Shown: positions 8,149 to 16,398 of the stretch, piece after piece
How the letters are laid out: each line of letters begins with the position of its first letter
How positions within the stretch are numbered: the stretch's first letter is position 1
Origin: Pseudomonas putida
GTDB lineage: Bacteria > Pseudomonadota > Gammaproteobacteria > Pseudomonadales > Pseudomonadaceae
NCBI RefSeq assembly: GCF_009883635.2
Contig: NZ_CP026115.2
Coordinates: forward strand, 6,076,001 to 6,140,000
DNA length: 64,000 bases
Direction of reading: 5' to 3'
Translations under genes and position numbers: made by a program
The notes under the pieces: generated by a model
What the model was told of the DNA's origin: nothing
The model's input: the letters and a program-made list of their open reading frames with translations, nothing else
Database searches by the model: none

Positions 8149-8244
8149 TCATTTCGATACCTGAAGCATCCCGGCCACCTTCTCCAGCAATACCTCGATT
8201 TCAAAAGGCTTGGGGATCAGCGCAGTATTTACCTTTGTCGGTGC
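8149..8244 (-). pseudogene. C-terminal remnant of a response-regulator receiver domain
   Basis: 31 codons plus stop on the minus strand encode KVNTALIPKPFEIEVLLEKV followed by AGMLQVSK. The segment LIPKPFEIEVLLEKVAGML is the beta5/alpha5 end of a CheY-like receiver with its conserved Lys-Pro. Upstream codons run into a stop with no further receiver sequence, so only the tail survives. It is on the opposite strand from the intact response regulator 300 bases further on. The stretch 8245-8529 holds nothing else that I recognise. Confidence 0.7.
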
Positions 8245-8529
8245 CTACGGATCGGAGCTTTGAGCGCTGCAGGATCCGTTAGGTGCCCTTAGACGATGTG
8301 ATAAATCACCACGATTGACGGACAGCGTTGCAATTAAAGGGTGTACACAGACTTGGACGTGAGCGCAAGGCGCCTCAAATATCGTTCGAAACCATCGCCA
8401 CGGAAGCGATCTTATTGAATTATTGGATGAACAAAGCTGTCGGAAACTCGGCGCGCTGCAGCCCTACGCTTCCTTGGCGAGAAGACTTGGATGTCACTCC
8501 TATCCAGCAGGCGCTCTAGAGATGTCACC

Positions 8530-8928
8530 ATGAACAAATTCGAAAATTGCCTGCCTGCATCCCCAAACGTTCTCATCGTCGAAGACGACCCCATGATTCG
8601 AGAGCTGTTGTCCTACTACCTGGAGGATCAAGGGGCCTCGGTCAAAGCCGTGACCACGGCAGACGATGGACGCGATGAATTGGTGAGCCAGCGGTGGGAT
8701 TTGATGCTCATCGACATCCAAACCCCGGGTATGCTCAATGGGGTCGATCTTGCCTGGATTGCCAACCAGCAAAGACCAGAGACGCGAATCGTCGTAATGA
8801 GTGGATACTTCGATTTCGCGGGTAGAGCATTGCCGGAGAAAGCAGTATTTCTTCCCAAACCTTGGCCTATGACCAAGTTTCGGGACATCATCGCGAGTGA
8901 ACTTGCGCTCGCAGCAGTGGAGCACTAG
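8530..8928 (+). CDS. Single-domain response regulator (CheY-like)
   Basis: 132 residues forming one receiver domain and no output domain. The acidic pocket (VLIVEDDPM), the phospho-acceptor Asp in LMLIDIQTPG, the Ser of VVMSGY and the Lys of LPKPW are all present, so it should be phosphorylatable. Single receivers act by shuttling phosphate or by protein contact. The likely partner is the histidine kinase encoded 156 bases downstream. Start at 8530 is chosen because the 13-residue extension to 8491 lies outside the receiver fold and an AGAG motif precedes 8530. Confidence 0.87.
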   Translation: MNKFENCLPASPNVLIVEDDPMIRELLSYYLEDQGASVKAVTTADDGRDELVSQRWDLMLIDIQTPGMLNGVDLAWIANQQRPETRIVVMSGYFDFAGRALPEKAVFLPKPWPMTKFRDIIASELALAAVEH

Positions 8929-9084
8929 CCTCAGACGCAACCCTCATTTTGTCTTCAGTTTTCGACAATGGACACAGTCATGTAGTCGCATTGGGGTTAG
9001 TCTTTGCCTCCTGAGGCTGCCCGACGTGTGCAGTCTTCGACTACGCTAGGCTTCCCAGAAAGCCGCTTGCGCAGGAGATATGCC

Positions 9085-10230
9085 ATGCGACTGTCAAATT
9101 TCATTGAAGCGAACCTGGAGGCGATCCTCCTGGCCTGGGACAGCTTTGCTCGCGCCGTTGAAACGCCTGCACCTGCGCTGGGTAACAAAGCCCTGCGAAA
9201 CCATGCCGAACAAATTCTTCGCGCTGTGGCGATCGATATGAGGACTCCACAGACGCAGCATGAGCAGATCCAGAAGTCCAAGGGCCTCGCACCGGCAGGT
9301 GACCACGAGACGGCAGCTCAAACCCATGCTGTGCTGAGGTTGATGGATGGTTTCACCCTGGATCAGATGGTTTCGGAATACCGTGCCCTGCGTTCCAGCG
9401 TGTTAAGGCTCTGGTTATCGTCCGAAGCGGGTAACACTGACAGCCAGGTCGAAGATATGGTGCGATTCAACGAAGCCATCGATCAGGCTTTGACAGAGTC
9501 GATTGGTTCGTATGGGCGAGCTGTCGAAACCACTCGAAAAATGGTGCTTGGTGTCCTGGGACATGACCTGCGGTCACCACTGAGCGCGATGTTGATGGGC
9601 TCTGATATCTTACATAAAAGCAAGCATTTGCCTGATAGGGAGCGAGATATTGTTACCCAGATCAGCAGCAGTGTTCGACGCGCAAACCGTATGGTCAACG
9701 ATTTGCTCGACCTGGCCCGTTGCAACCTGAGCACTGGCATCCCGGTTACAAGACAGCTGGTTGATCTCAACGAGATCTGTAAGGCCGTGATTGCTGAGAT
9801 AAATGCTGGACGTCCTGACGCCGTTATCTTATATAAGGAACCGAAGCGCCTAGTTGGGAGTTTTGACCCCGACCGCATGGCGCAAGCATTCTCCAACCTC
9901 ATCGGGAATGCGGTCAGGCATGGCGATCTTCGACATCCCATTCATGTTCGCCTGAGCGAGTCGGAACACTCCGTGCGATTTGTCGTTACCAACCTGGGCA
10001 AGCCCATTTCGCCCAATGAGCTACCCAACCTGTTCGACCCCGAGCGACGATGCTCCGCCTTCATGGAGGAAAACAACAACGCCAGGACGGGCTTGGGTTT
10101 AGGCCTGTTCATCGCTGCTCAAATCGTATCCAGTCACGGGGGTGTCATCCACGCGAAGTCCTCGGAGCTCGAGGGAACCAGCTTCGAAATGCTGCTCCCT
10201 TCAACCCAGCCTGCATCACACCACCACTGA
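9085..10230 (+). CDS. Sensor histidine kinase with RsbRD-like N-terminal domain
   Basis: 381 residues, soluble. Residues 1-150 (LSNFIEANLEAILLAWDSFA, LDQMVSEYRALRSSVLRLW) resemble the RsbRD/RsbT co-antagonist N-terminal helical domain. Then come a HisKA domain with phospho-acceptor LGHDLRSPLSAM and an HATPase_c domain with N box FSNLIGNAVRHG and G2 box GLGLGLFIA. The G1 box is degenerate (TNLGKPI), which is known in working kinases of this group. No membrane segment, so it senses a cytoplasmic signal or a protein partner. AGGAG at 9073 fixes the start at 9085. The neighbouring single-domain response regulator is a natural partner; general stress control is inferred from context. Confidence 0.9.
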   Translation: MRLSNFIEANLEAILLAWDSFARAVETPAPALGNKALRNHAEQILRAVAIDMRTPQTQHEQIQKSKGLAPAGDHETAAQTHAVLRLMDGFTLDQMVSEYRALRSSVLRLWLSSEAGNTDSQVEDMVRFNEAIDQALTESIGSYGRAVETTRKMVLGVLGHDLRSPLSAMLMGSDILHKSKHLPDRERDIVTQISSSVRRANRMVNDLLDLARCNLSTGIPVTRQLVDLNEICKAVIAEINAGRPDAVILYKEPKRLVGSFDPDRMAQAFSNLIGNAVRHGDLRHPIHVRLSESEHSVRFVVTNLGKPISPNELPNLFDPERRCSAFMEENNNARTGLGLGLFIAAQIVSSHGGVIHAKSSELEGTSFEMLLPSTQPASHHH

Positions 10231-10308
10231 ACCGGTTGGTCTGAACTTTACCAGCCCAGAAGCCTTCCCCTGCATACCCCCACGTTTTTGTGATGCAGGA
10301 GCAAGACG

Positions 10309-11511
10309 ATGAGAGCACTCACCTACCACGGCGCTAACGATGTCAGGGTCGATACTGTCCCAGACCCCATCCTGCAAGACGCAGACGACATCATTCTCCG
10401 GGTCACCGCGACCGCTATCTGCGGTTCCGACCTCCATCTCTATCACGGCAAGATTCCTGAAACGGAACACGGCGACATCTTCGGCCACGAGTTCATGGGT
10501 ATCGTCGAAGACGTCGGTAGAGACGTGACGAACCTGCAGGTTGGTGACCGTGTTGTGATTCCGTTTGTGATCGCCTGCGGCAGTTGCTTTTTTTGCCAGC
10601 ACGATCTGTTTGCTGCCTGTGAAACCACCAATACCGGACGCGGATCGATCATCAACAAAAAGGGTATTCCGCCCGGCGCAGCGCTGTTCGGGTACAGCCA
10701 CCTGTATGGAGGCATTCCTGGAGGCCAAGCTGATTACGTCAGGGTACCCAAAGGCAATGTCGGGCCATTCAAAGTGCCGACCACCCTCGCCGATGACAAA
10801 GTGCTGTTCCTCTCTGACATCCTCCCTACCGCTTGGCAAGCGGTCATCAATGCGGAGATCGGCCAAGGCTCATCGGTAGCGATCTACGGCGCGGGGCCAG
10901 TGGGGCTGCTGAGCGCCGCCTGCGCACGGATGCTAGGCGCTCACACCGTCTTCATGGTGGATGACAACGACTACCGGCTGGCCTATGCCCAGCAGGCCTA
11001 CGGCGTCATCCCGATCAACTTTGAAAAGGATGATGATCCTGCCGACAGCATCATTCGCCAGACACCCGGCATGCGTGGCGTGGACGCGGTCATCGATGCG
11101 GTCGGGTTTGAAGCCAAAGGCAGCACTACCGAAACCGTGATGACGGCCTTGAAACTGGAAGGCAGCAGCGGCAAGGCCCTGCGCCAGAGCATTGCGGCTG
11201 TGCGCCGTGGTGGCGTAGTGAGCGTGCCCGGAGTCTATGCGGGGTTCATTCACGGTTTCATGTTCGGTGATGCCTTCGACAAAGGCCTGACCTTCAAGAT
11301 GGGGCAAACCCATGTTCAAAAGTACCTACCCGAGCTGCTCGAACATATCGAAGCAGGACGCCTGCAGCCCGAGCTGATCGTCACCCACCGCCTTGCGTTG
11401 GAGGAAGCCGCAATGGGTTACAAGATGTTCGATCAGAAAGAGGACAACTGCCGGAAAGTGATCCTTGTTCCAGGAGCGGCATCTGGGACGTTGGGCCCTG
11501 ACTACGTATAA
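10309..11511 (+). CDS. Zinc-dependent alcohol dehydrogenase (formaldehyde-dehydrogenase-like MDR)
   Basis: 400-residue medium-chain dehydrogenase/reductase. The catalytic zinc region is [11 protein letters not shown] then [12 protein letters not shown], and a structural-zinc-type cluster follows ([16 protein letters not shown]). The Rossmann fingerprint is [14 protein letters not shown]. The C-terminal architecture and length match the glutathione-independent formaldehyde dehydrogenase-like group common in Pseudomonas, but the substrate cannot be read. A six-base GAACTT with TCCCC 17 bases on (10243-10270) lies 40 bases upstream and might be an ECF-type promoter. Only 20 bases separate it from the next SDR gene, so the two are probably co-transcribed. 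Confidence 0.92.
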   Translation: MRALTYHGANDVRVDTVPDPILQDADDIILRVTATAICGSDLHLYHGKIPETEHGDIFGHEFMGIVEDVGRDVTNLQVGDRVVIPFVIACGSCFFCQHDLFAACETTNTGRGSIINKKGIPPGAALFGYSHLYGGIPGGQADYVRVPKGNVGPFKVPTTLADDKVLFLSDILPTAWQAVINAEIGQGSSVAIYGAGPVGLLSAACARMLGAHTVFMVDDNDYRLAYAQQAYGVIPINFEKDDDPADSIIRQTPGMRGVDAVIDAVGFEAKGSTTETVMTALKLEGSSGKALRQSIAAVRRGGVVSVPGVYAGFIHGFMFGDAFDKGLTFKMGQTHVQKYLPELLEHIEAGRLQPELIVTHRLALEEAAMGYKMFDQKEDNCRKVILVPGAASGTLGPDYV

Positions 11512-11531
11512 ACCTCACGGGAGCGTGCACC

Positions 11532-12860
11532 ATGATTGATCAAGCCACAGGCATGAAGCCAGGTGAACGGTATCGCGTTGAAAACCTTGAACGTGTTCAT
11601 CAGTTCCCAGGCTTCTTTCAGGACGGCAAGTATTACCTCGGCCCAGAGCTTTTGACGGCTGTCGGATGGGTGGAGGGTGACCGATTCATCTATGACAGTC
11701 TCGATGCTGAAGGGGAGCCCATTTTCCCGGAACGGGTGGCCGGCACCATCAGCAACTTGACCTTGAATCTCGTGGACGGTACATCCCTCGAGCTCTCACC
11801 CATCGAAGCCAGTGAGACCTTCACGGCGCCGATAAACGACCCCAATTCATCCGCGGATGAGCAAACCCCATTGACTCGATCGCCGATCAGAGGCCCGCTG
11901 CGCGGCAAGGTGGTTGTGATCACCGGAGCGTCCAGCGGTATAGGCCGTGCTGCAGCTCATGCTTTTGCCTGCAAAGGCGCGCGTCTGGTGCTGGCGGCAC
12001 GAGATCAGGATGGGTTATTCGAAACGCTGGACGAATGCACCGATTGCGGCACCGATGCTGTAGCCGTAACCACCGACATGACCCAGAGCGATCAGGTACA
12101 AGCCTTGGCAGACCGTGCTGCCGACTTTGGCCATGGCCGGATCGACATTTGGGTGAACAACGCGGGCGTAGGTGCGGTGGGCAGTTTCGAAGAAACGCCG
12201 CTTGAAGCCCACGAGCAGGTCATCCAGACCGACTTGGTGGGCTACCTTCGCGGGGCCCATGTTGCGCTGCCCTACTTCAAGAAACAGGGCAGCGGCACGC
12301 TGATAAACACCTTGTCCCTAGGCAGCTGGGTAGCCCAACCTTATGCCGCAGCCTATTCGGCCAGCAAGTTCGGATTACGCGGCCTCACTGAAGCACTCAG
12401 GGGCGAGCTGACAGAATTCCCCAACATCCACGTCTGTGACATCTACCCAGCCGTAATGGATACCCCAGGCTTTCGTGATGGCGGTAACTTCACCGGCCAT
12501 GCGCTCAAACCACCAGGGCCCATTTACGACCCAGAGCTCGTGGCCAGAGCCATGGTAGCCTGCGCAATCTCACCCCGCGCCAACACCACCGTCGGTGCAA
12601 GCGCCCGCCTCGCGCATTTGGCCAGCTATCTGGTGCCAGGGCTGCCGGCACTTTCCGGCTGGCTTACTCGGTGGGGACTGGACCGCAGCCCTGGCGCACA
12701 GAAGTCCTCAGGCAATCTCTTCGAGCCACCAAGCGGTCGACGAAGTATCGAAGGTGGGTGGCGAACCGCAAAAGATAAAACCCCTTTGTTGCTGAGTGCA
12801 GCAGTTATCGGACTGCTCGCTGGGTTCGTCATCACCCATGCCCAACGCCGGCGCCAGTGA
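11532..12860 (+). CDS. SDR-family oxidoreductase with N-terminal extension and C-terminal membrane anchor
   Basis: 442 residues, far longer than the usual 250-330 for the family. Residues 1-125 are a separate N-terminal part (RVENLERVHQFPGFFQDGKY, AVGWVEGDRFIYDS) with no dehydrogenase motif. The SDR core begins at about residue 130 with VVVITGASSGIGRAA, then VNNAGVGAVG and the active site YSASKFG. The end carries one membrane segment (LLLSAAVIGLLAGFVITHA) and a basic tail, so the enzyme is probably anchored in the inner membrane by its C-terminus. It likely forms an operon with the upstream zinc dehydrogenase. Substrate unknown. Confidence 0.9.
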   Translation: MIDQATGMKPGERYRVENLERVHQFPGFFQDGKYYLGPELLTAVGWVEGDRFIYDSLDAEGEPIFPERVAGTISNLTLNLVDGTSLELSPIEASETFTAPINDPNSSADEQTPLTRSPIRGPLRGKVVVITGASSGIGRAAAHAFACKGARLVLAARDQDGLFETLDECTDCGTDAVAVTTDMTQSDQVQALADRAADFGHGRIDIWVNNAGVGAVGSFEETPLEAHEQVIQTDLVGYLRGAHVALPYFKKQGSGTLINTLSLGSWVAQPYAAAYSASKFGLRGLTEALRGELTEFPNIHVCDIYPAVMDTPGFRDGGNFTGHALKPPGPIYDPELVARAMVACAISPRANTTVGASARLAHLASYLVPGLPALSGWLTRWGLDRSPGAQKSSGNLFEPPSGRRSIEGGWRTAKDKTPLLLSAAVIGLLAGFVITHAQRRRQ

Positions 12861-12896
12861 GCGATCTTTAGGGGGAAAGGTTCGTTTGGCCACCTG

Positions 12897-12925
12897 CCTG
12901 GGTTTCTCTTCAGTAGAAATCCAGG
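12897..12925. terminator. Bidirectional hairpin between convergent SDR and cupin genes
   Basis: Stem CCTGGGTTTCT/AGAAATCCAGG with one G-T pair and a seven-base loop, located between two genes that converge. It fits a shared terminator, although there is no long T-run on either side. Confidence 0.5.
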
Positions 12926-12975
12926 CGTTCTTCAGGCGATCGGATTGGCTCTGCAGCCATCTCGTTTCTTTCTGA

Positions 12976-13530
12976 TCACTGCCAGATTCTCATCAGGGCA
13001 CCATGAGCTCCGCTTACCGGGTCCTGCTCAGGGTGTGGCACTCGGGCGATGCGTGCCAGCGCCTGCTGGTGAGCGCCAACTTCTGGCCGCTGGATGTCGT
13101 AATCTTCCTGCCCTTGGGGATAGGCGCCCACGACCAGAAAGTCGTCGCTGGACGCCATGCATCGATGCCCCGTCCCTGCTGGCAACACCAGCACATCACC
13201 CGCCTTGACGGTCAGCGCCTGGCCCGCTGCGCCGCCCAGCATTATTCGAGCATGGCCGCGGGCAACGCCAAGCACCTCGTGCGCATTAGGGTGGAAATGG
13301 TGGTAATCGAAAATTCCGGCACGCCACAGCGGGGTCCAATGGTGAGCGGCGAACAAGGTCTCGAACGCGCCAGCATTGCCATGCGCAGGCGCAAGTTGCA
13401 GACGGTAGAGCAACACGGGGAAACGGCTGTTGGGCGTGGCGCCGTCGTCCTCGAACCGCAAGGCCTGCAGGGGCTGGGTGTTGCTGTCGATGGCAAACAT
13501 GAGGGCGTCCTGATCAAGTGGGCTGAGCAT
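12976..13530 (-). CDS. Cupin-domain protein (YjlB-like)
   Basis: 184 residues with a central cupin barrel: motif 1 GIFDYHHFHPNAHEVLGVARG supplies the His/Glu metal ligands and motif 2 VLVLPAGTGHRCMASSDD a further His. The N-terminal part (RFPVLLYRLQLAPAHGNAGA) and layout resemble YjlB-type cupins of unknown role. The ATG at 13530 is supported by a strong AGGAAGG ribosome binding site seven bases before it; a second Met at 13500 lacks one. Monocistronic, convergent with the upstream SDR gene and divergent from the Nudix gene. Confidence 0.85.
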   Translation of the reverse strand: MLSPLDQDALMFAIDSNTQPLQALRFEDDGATPNSRFPVLLYRLQLAPAHGNAGAFETLFAAHHWTPLWRAGIFDYHHFHPNAHEVLGVARGHARIMLGGAAGQALTVKAGDVLVLPAGTGHRCMASSDDFLVVGAYPQGQEDYDIQRPEVGAHQQALARIARVPHPEQDPVSGAHGALMRIWQ

Positions 13531-13844
13531 AGGTTACCTTCCTGGGCCTCTGGGCACTGGCTCTTATCTGTAGTGACTGCGGGGCTGCCTGAAGGTTTGT
13601 TCGAAGTGCCTCAATGACCTGTCGATGACCACCCACCCTGTCTCAAACCGGTACTCGGCCACTTGCCAACAGGGCAGGATACGCGACATTCGTTTGACGA
13701 CGGCTAGTGTTGAAAGGACTGAAGCCGAAGCGCTCAAGCACTTGGAGACATCTGCAATGACTAAAGCGGACTTTGAACCGTTCACCTTGCGAGATGAACT
13801 TTGGTGCGCGGTTTGGGCCTTCCGTTCATACCGGAGGAAGCGCC

Positions 13845-14345
13845 ATGAGCCAATTGAGAGAGCTGCATTCCACTGTCATTTGCCTGCAAGCCGGCAAAAT
13901 TTTGATGGTGCGCAAGCAAGCCCCTGAGTGGTCACTACCCGGCGGGAAAATTGATCCTGGCGAGACACAATTCGAGGCGGCCTGCCGTGAGTTGCGTGAA
14001 GAAACCAGCCTCCAACTTACCGACGCTCAGTTTCTTGGGCACAGCGTGCTGCCTGGCGAGGAGCACTGGCTCTATCCCATGACTGTCCCAGCGTCCATGC
14101 AGCCTCGAGCATCACACGAGATCGTGGAATGCCGATGGTTTTCAGTCGCAGAACTGGGTCAAGTAGTGGTAAAGCCAACGAATGTGGAATTACTCAGACG
14201 AGAAGGCTTCCTGGAAGCCAGGGTGAAGGATCGCCCTGGCATTTTTATCAGCGTTCGCCAGAGCATTTTTAGCGTCCCAGAGATCAAGCGCCGCTCGACC
14301 GAAACAAAAGAACGTCACCGAGCGCTCCGTTTCCACGCTTCGTAA
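13845..14345 (+). CDS. Nudix hydrolase, second paralogue
   Basis: 166 residues. The Nudix box GGKIDPGETQFEAACRELRE followed by ETSLQ is complete except that the last Gly position reads Gln. The first 45 residues closely follow those of the Nudix protein at 6972-7376, so a duplication within this locus is likely. The start at 13845 has GGAGG at 13833. The C-terminal 35 residues (SVPEIKRRSTETKERHRAL) extend past the Nudix fold and end exactly where a truncated antiporter gene begins on the other strand. This suggests that the 3' end of this gene may have been altered by the same rearrangement. The 314 bases before it (13531-13844) hold only the two divergent promoters, as far as I can see. Confidence 0.9.
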   Translation: MSQLRELHSTVICLQAGKILMVRKQAPEWSLPGGKIDPGETQFEAACRELREETSLQLTDAQFLGHSVLPGEEHWLYPMTVPASMQPRASHEIVECRWFSVAELGQVVVKPTNVELLRREGFLEARVKDRPGIFISVRQSIFSVPEIKRRSTETKERHRALRFHAS

Positions 14346-14358
14346 CGCGCAAGCAGAT

Positions 14359-14718
14359 ACCCCACCCCAGATTCAGCCCGTAGTGCGCCACCAGTGCTAC
14401 GCCAGCGATGCAGATCACCATGACCGGCCCAGCCAGGTAGAAGGCCCCCCACCATCTGCGGTTACCCAAGGGCAGGCGCAACTTCAAGCCGCTGAAGAAC
14501 AGCGAAAACAACACGGCGACTTCGGTCAGATGCTCCATCCAGCCACCCGACTGTGCAACATCAAGCTGCAGGAAGCTCAGCCCGGGCGAGCCCAGAGCAA
14601 CGCCTAGACCAAGGCACACCACCGAGGATGTAACAGGTATCCAGCGCAAATACGAGGATGAAAGCGCGAGCAGCAACAAGACTGCGCCCAGCATGGCGAA
14701 CCAGACGATAAAGGTCAT
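14359..14718 (-). pseudogene. Truncated cation/proton antiporter (CPA1 N-terminal part)
   Basis: From the Met at 14718 the frame encodes about 120 residues of an ion antiporter: four hydrophobic segments (MTFIVWFAMLGAVLLLLALS, VVCLGLGVALG, LTEVAVLFSLFFSGLKLRL, FYLAGPVMVICIAGVALVAH). Complete CPA1 exchangers have 380-600 residues and 10-13 segments. After LNLGWG the reading frame runs into 24 unrelated residues and stops inside the neighbouring Nudix region. The gene was cut off and cannot transport. The bases 14719-14841 upstream give no recognisable product. Confidence 0.72.
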
Positions 14719-14841
14719 CTGCGCAGGGGCCTGTGAAGGCAGCCAGAGCGAAGCCCATCCCGAAAAACCCGTCGACCCCGTGGGAGAGGATGCAGCCCGT
14801 GACAATCTGCAGCGGTAGATAGTCACAGGCGCTACTGTGAC

Positions 14842-15066
14842 TCAACCTCTTGTATGGTGGGGGTCAGCAGAGCGTGGATACGTACGCTCCTCCTCCAGGG
14901 TACCGTCGGCCTTGTGAATCTTCACCGACGCAGTTTTGCCTTCAAAGAAATCCCGCAACGAGCTCACCAGTTCCTGTTTGGTTGCAGCTCGCCTGGAGGC
15001 CCTGTGAGCACCTTCTTTTTTCAGTTCCCAGCCATCAGAAGTCGGGCTGAGATGATAGTTGTCCAT
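14842..15066 (-). CDS. DUF2188 domain-containing protein
   Basis: 74 residues, MDNYHLSPTSDGWELKKEGA, with the DUF2188 pattern in which WxLKKEG is followed by a helix (TKQELVSSLRDFFEG) and a strand ending in SVKIHKADG. The family is small, cytoplasmic and uncharacterised, often near stress genes. An AGGAG ribosome binding site precedes ATG 15066. The next gene on the same strand ends 17 bases upstream of it, so the two are probably transcribed together. Confidence 0.85.
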   Translation of the reverse strand: MDNYHLSPTSDGWELKKEGAHRASRRAATKQELVSSLRDFFEGKTASVKIHKADGTLEEERTYPRSADPHHTRG

Positions 15067-15082
15067 TTCATGCTCCTTTTAC

Positions 15083-15241
15083 TTAAAGAGTCTGGCCATC
15101 GTCCTCGATGTCTTGCTCAGCCTCCGCGGCGTCGGTGGCATCAGCGTCATTCAAAGGCGGTGAGGTAGGTTTTTCCGGATCGTTGATGAAAGGCACACCG
15201 CTTGGACCATGCTCTTCAAGACCTTCAGTTTTTGGTTGCAT
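15083..15241 (-). CDS. Small acidic hypothetical protein
   Basis: 52 residues beginning MQPKTEGLEEHGPSGVPFIN, rich in Asp, Glu and Pro and ending in an acidic run (AEAEQDIEDDGQTL). I do not recognise a family, but the length, composition and setting resemble short disordered stress-associated proteins of pseudomonads. GGAGA lies eight bases before ATG 15241. A longer frame to 15346 has no ribosome binding site and would overlap the DUF6555-like gene. Confidence 0.65.
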   Translation of the reverse strand: MQPKTEGLEEHGPSGVPFINDPEKPTSPPLNDADATDAAEAEQDIEDDGQTL

Positions 15242-15278
15242 AGCAAAGTCTCCAGGCAATTGGGTCAGCTGTGGGCCG

Positions 15279-15596
15279 CTATTCGCCCACACCCGTCTCG
15301 GAAAATTTTTCGACAGCGATAGGCGGCGCAATGAACTCCGGGCCATCGCCTGCCAATCGCCACTTCACATTCGCGATCCCGTAGCGCTCGGCCATGGGCC
15401 GGCTGACCAACTTGATTTTCTGCTGACAGAACCTGGGAATGATGCCAACCCCTGCGTCGCAGCTTGCCCAATGCCAGGCAACGGCGTTGTCCATTTTTTC
15501 CAGACGGATGATGAATGATCGGTTCTCGCCATGAAGTGCGTATTCGATAACGTACAGTTGTTGTCCAGCCACGTGAGTCTCTCCCTTTTCACTCAT
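15279..15596 (-). CDS. Hypothetical protein, possibly DUF6555 family
   Basis: 105 residues: QLYVIEYALHGENRSFIIRL, EKMDNAVAWHWASCDAGVGI, MAERYGIANVKWRLAGD. A small alpha/beta protein lacking membrane segments. I recall similar Pseudomonas proteins filed as DUF6555, but cannot confirm the number without a search. The start at 15596 (MSEKGETHVAGQ) is chosen over 15632 because the 12 extra residues are not like the family. It is the first of three short minus-strand genes (with 15083 and 14842) that may share a promoter. Confidence 0.65.
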   Translation of the reverse strand: MSEKGETHVAGQQLYVIEYALHGENRSFIIRLEKMDNAVAWHWASCDAGVGIIPRFCQQKIKLVSRPMAERYGIANVKWRLAGDGPEFIAPPIAVEKFSETGVGE

Positions 15597-15797
15597 GCGT
15601 CTGTTGAGGGGAGATGGACCAGAAAAATTCAATTGAAAAGCCAGGCGGCAAAATACGACGTGATATCAGCAAGCACGCCTGCGAGTGTTTGAAAGGTACC
15701 CACTGGTCAGGCGTTCGGGATTCGAAGCATCGTCTTTGAACTTCCCGCTTTATGGATGGCCTCCCCTATCAGGTCCATCGGAAACGGAGATTCAACA

Positions 15798-16337
15798 ATG
15801 AATGCACAACTGAGCGGCAAGCGCGTGGCCTTCCTGGTCACTGACGGGTTTGAACAGATAGAGCTGACCGGCCCGCGTGAAGCCTTGGAGAAAAACGGCG
15901 CCGTGGTCGATATTCTTGGCGACAAGGAGGGGACTGTGCGCGGCTGGAACCATGACAAGCCCGCCGACGAATTTGCCGTGGATGCAACGTTCGACAGCGC
16001 CCACCTGGATCTTTACGACGCCCTCGTGCTGCCGGGTGGCGTGCAGAATTCCGACACCATCCGGCTGATACCCGGCGCTCAGAAGCTGGTGAAAAGCCAC
16101 AACGCGGCGAGCAAGCCATTGGCGGTCATCTGCCACGGCGCCTGGCTGTTGGTCTCGACCGGCCTGGCTCAAGGCAAGCGGATGACCAGCTACAAGACGT
16201 TGCAGGACGATATTCGCAACGCAGGCGGTAACTGGGTTGATGAAGAGGTTGTGGTCGATGGCAACCTGATCACCAGCCGCCAGCCGGACGATATTCCGGC
16301 CTTCAATGAGCAATTGATCAAGGCGCTGGCCGGTTGA
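15798..16337 (+). CDS. DJ-1/PfpI family protein (type 1 glutamine amidotransferase-like)
   Basis: 179 residues with the PfpI fold: VAFLVTDGFEQIELTGP at the N-terminus (acidic residue of the active site), ALVLPGGVQN, and the nucleophile elbow LAVICHGAWLLVSTGLAQG with Cys followed by His. Members are proteases, chaperones or glyoxalase/deglycase-type enzymes; which one cannot be told. ATG 15798 has GGAG nine bases upstream; the extension to 15756 is unsupported. Followed by a strong hairpin at 16355, and convergent with the membrane-protein gene beyond. Confidence 0.92.
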   Translation: MNAQLSGKRVAFLVTDGFEQIELTGPREALEKNGAVVDILGDKEGTVRGWNHDKPADEFAVDATFDSAHLDLYDALVLPGGVQNSDTIRLIPGAQKLVKSHNAASKPLAVICHGAWLLVSTGLAQGKRMTSYKTLQDDIRNAGGNWVDEEVVVDGNLITSRQPDDIPAFNEQLIKALAG

Positions 16338-16354
16338 GCCCATTCTCAGCACAC

Positions 16355-16376
16355 TGGCCCCCTTTTCCGGGGGCCA
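16355..16376. terminator. Hairpin terminator between convergent genes
   Basis: Perfect 8-bp stem TGGCCCCC/GGGGGCCA with loop TTTTCC, 18 bases after the PfpI stop and 22 bases from the stop of the opposing gene. It can serve both. Confidence 0.7.
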
Positions 16377-16398
16377 TACTTCGCCGAGTGAAGCGTCA

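Noticed and set aside
13796..13826. GAACTT element before the second Nudix gene as an ECF-type promoter
   Set aside because: The spacing to the nearest TCC is 19 and transcription would start at the ribosome binding site, so it does not fit the pattern of the other copies.
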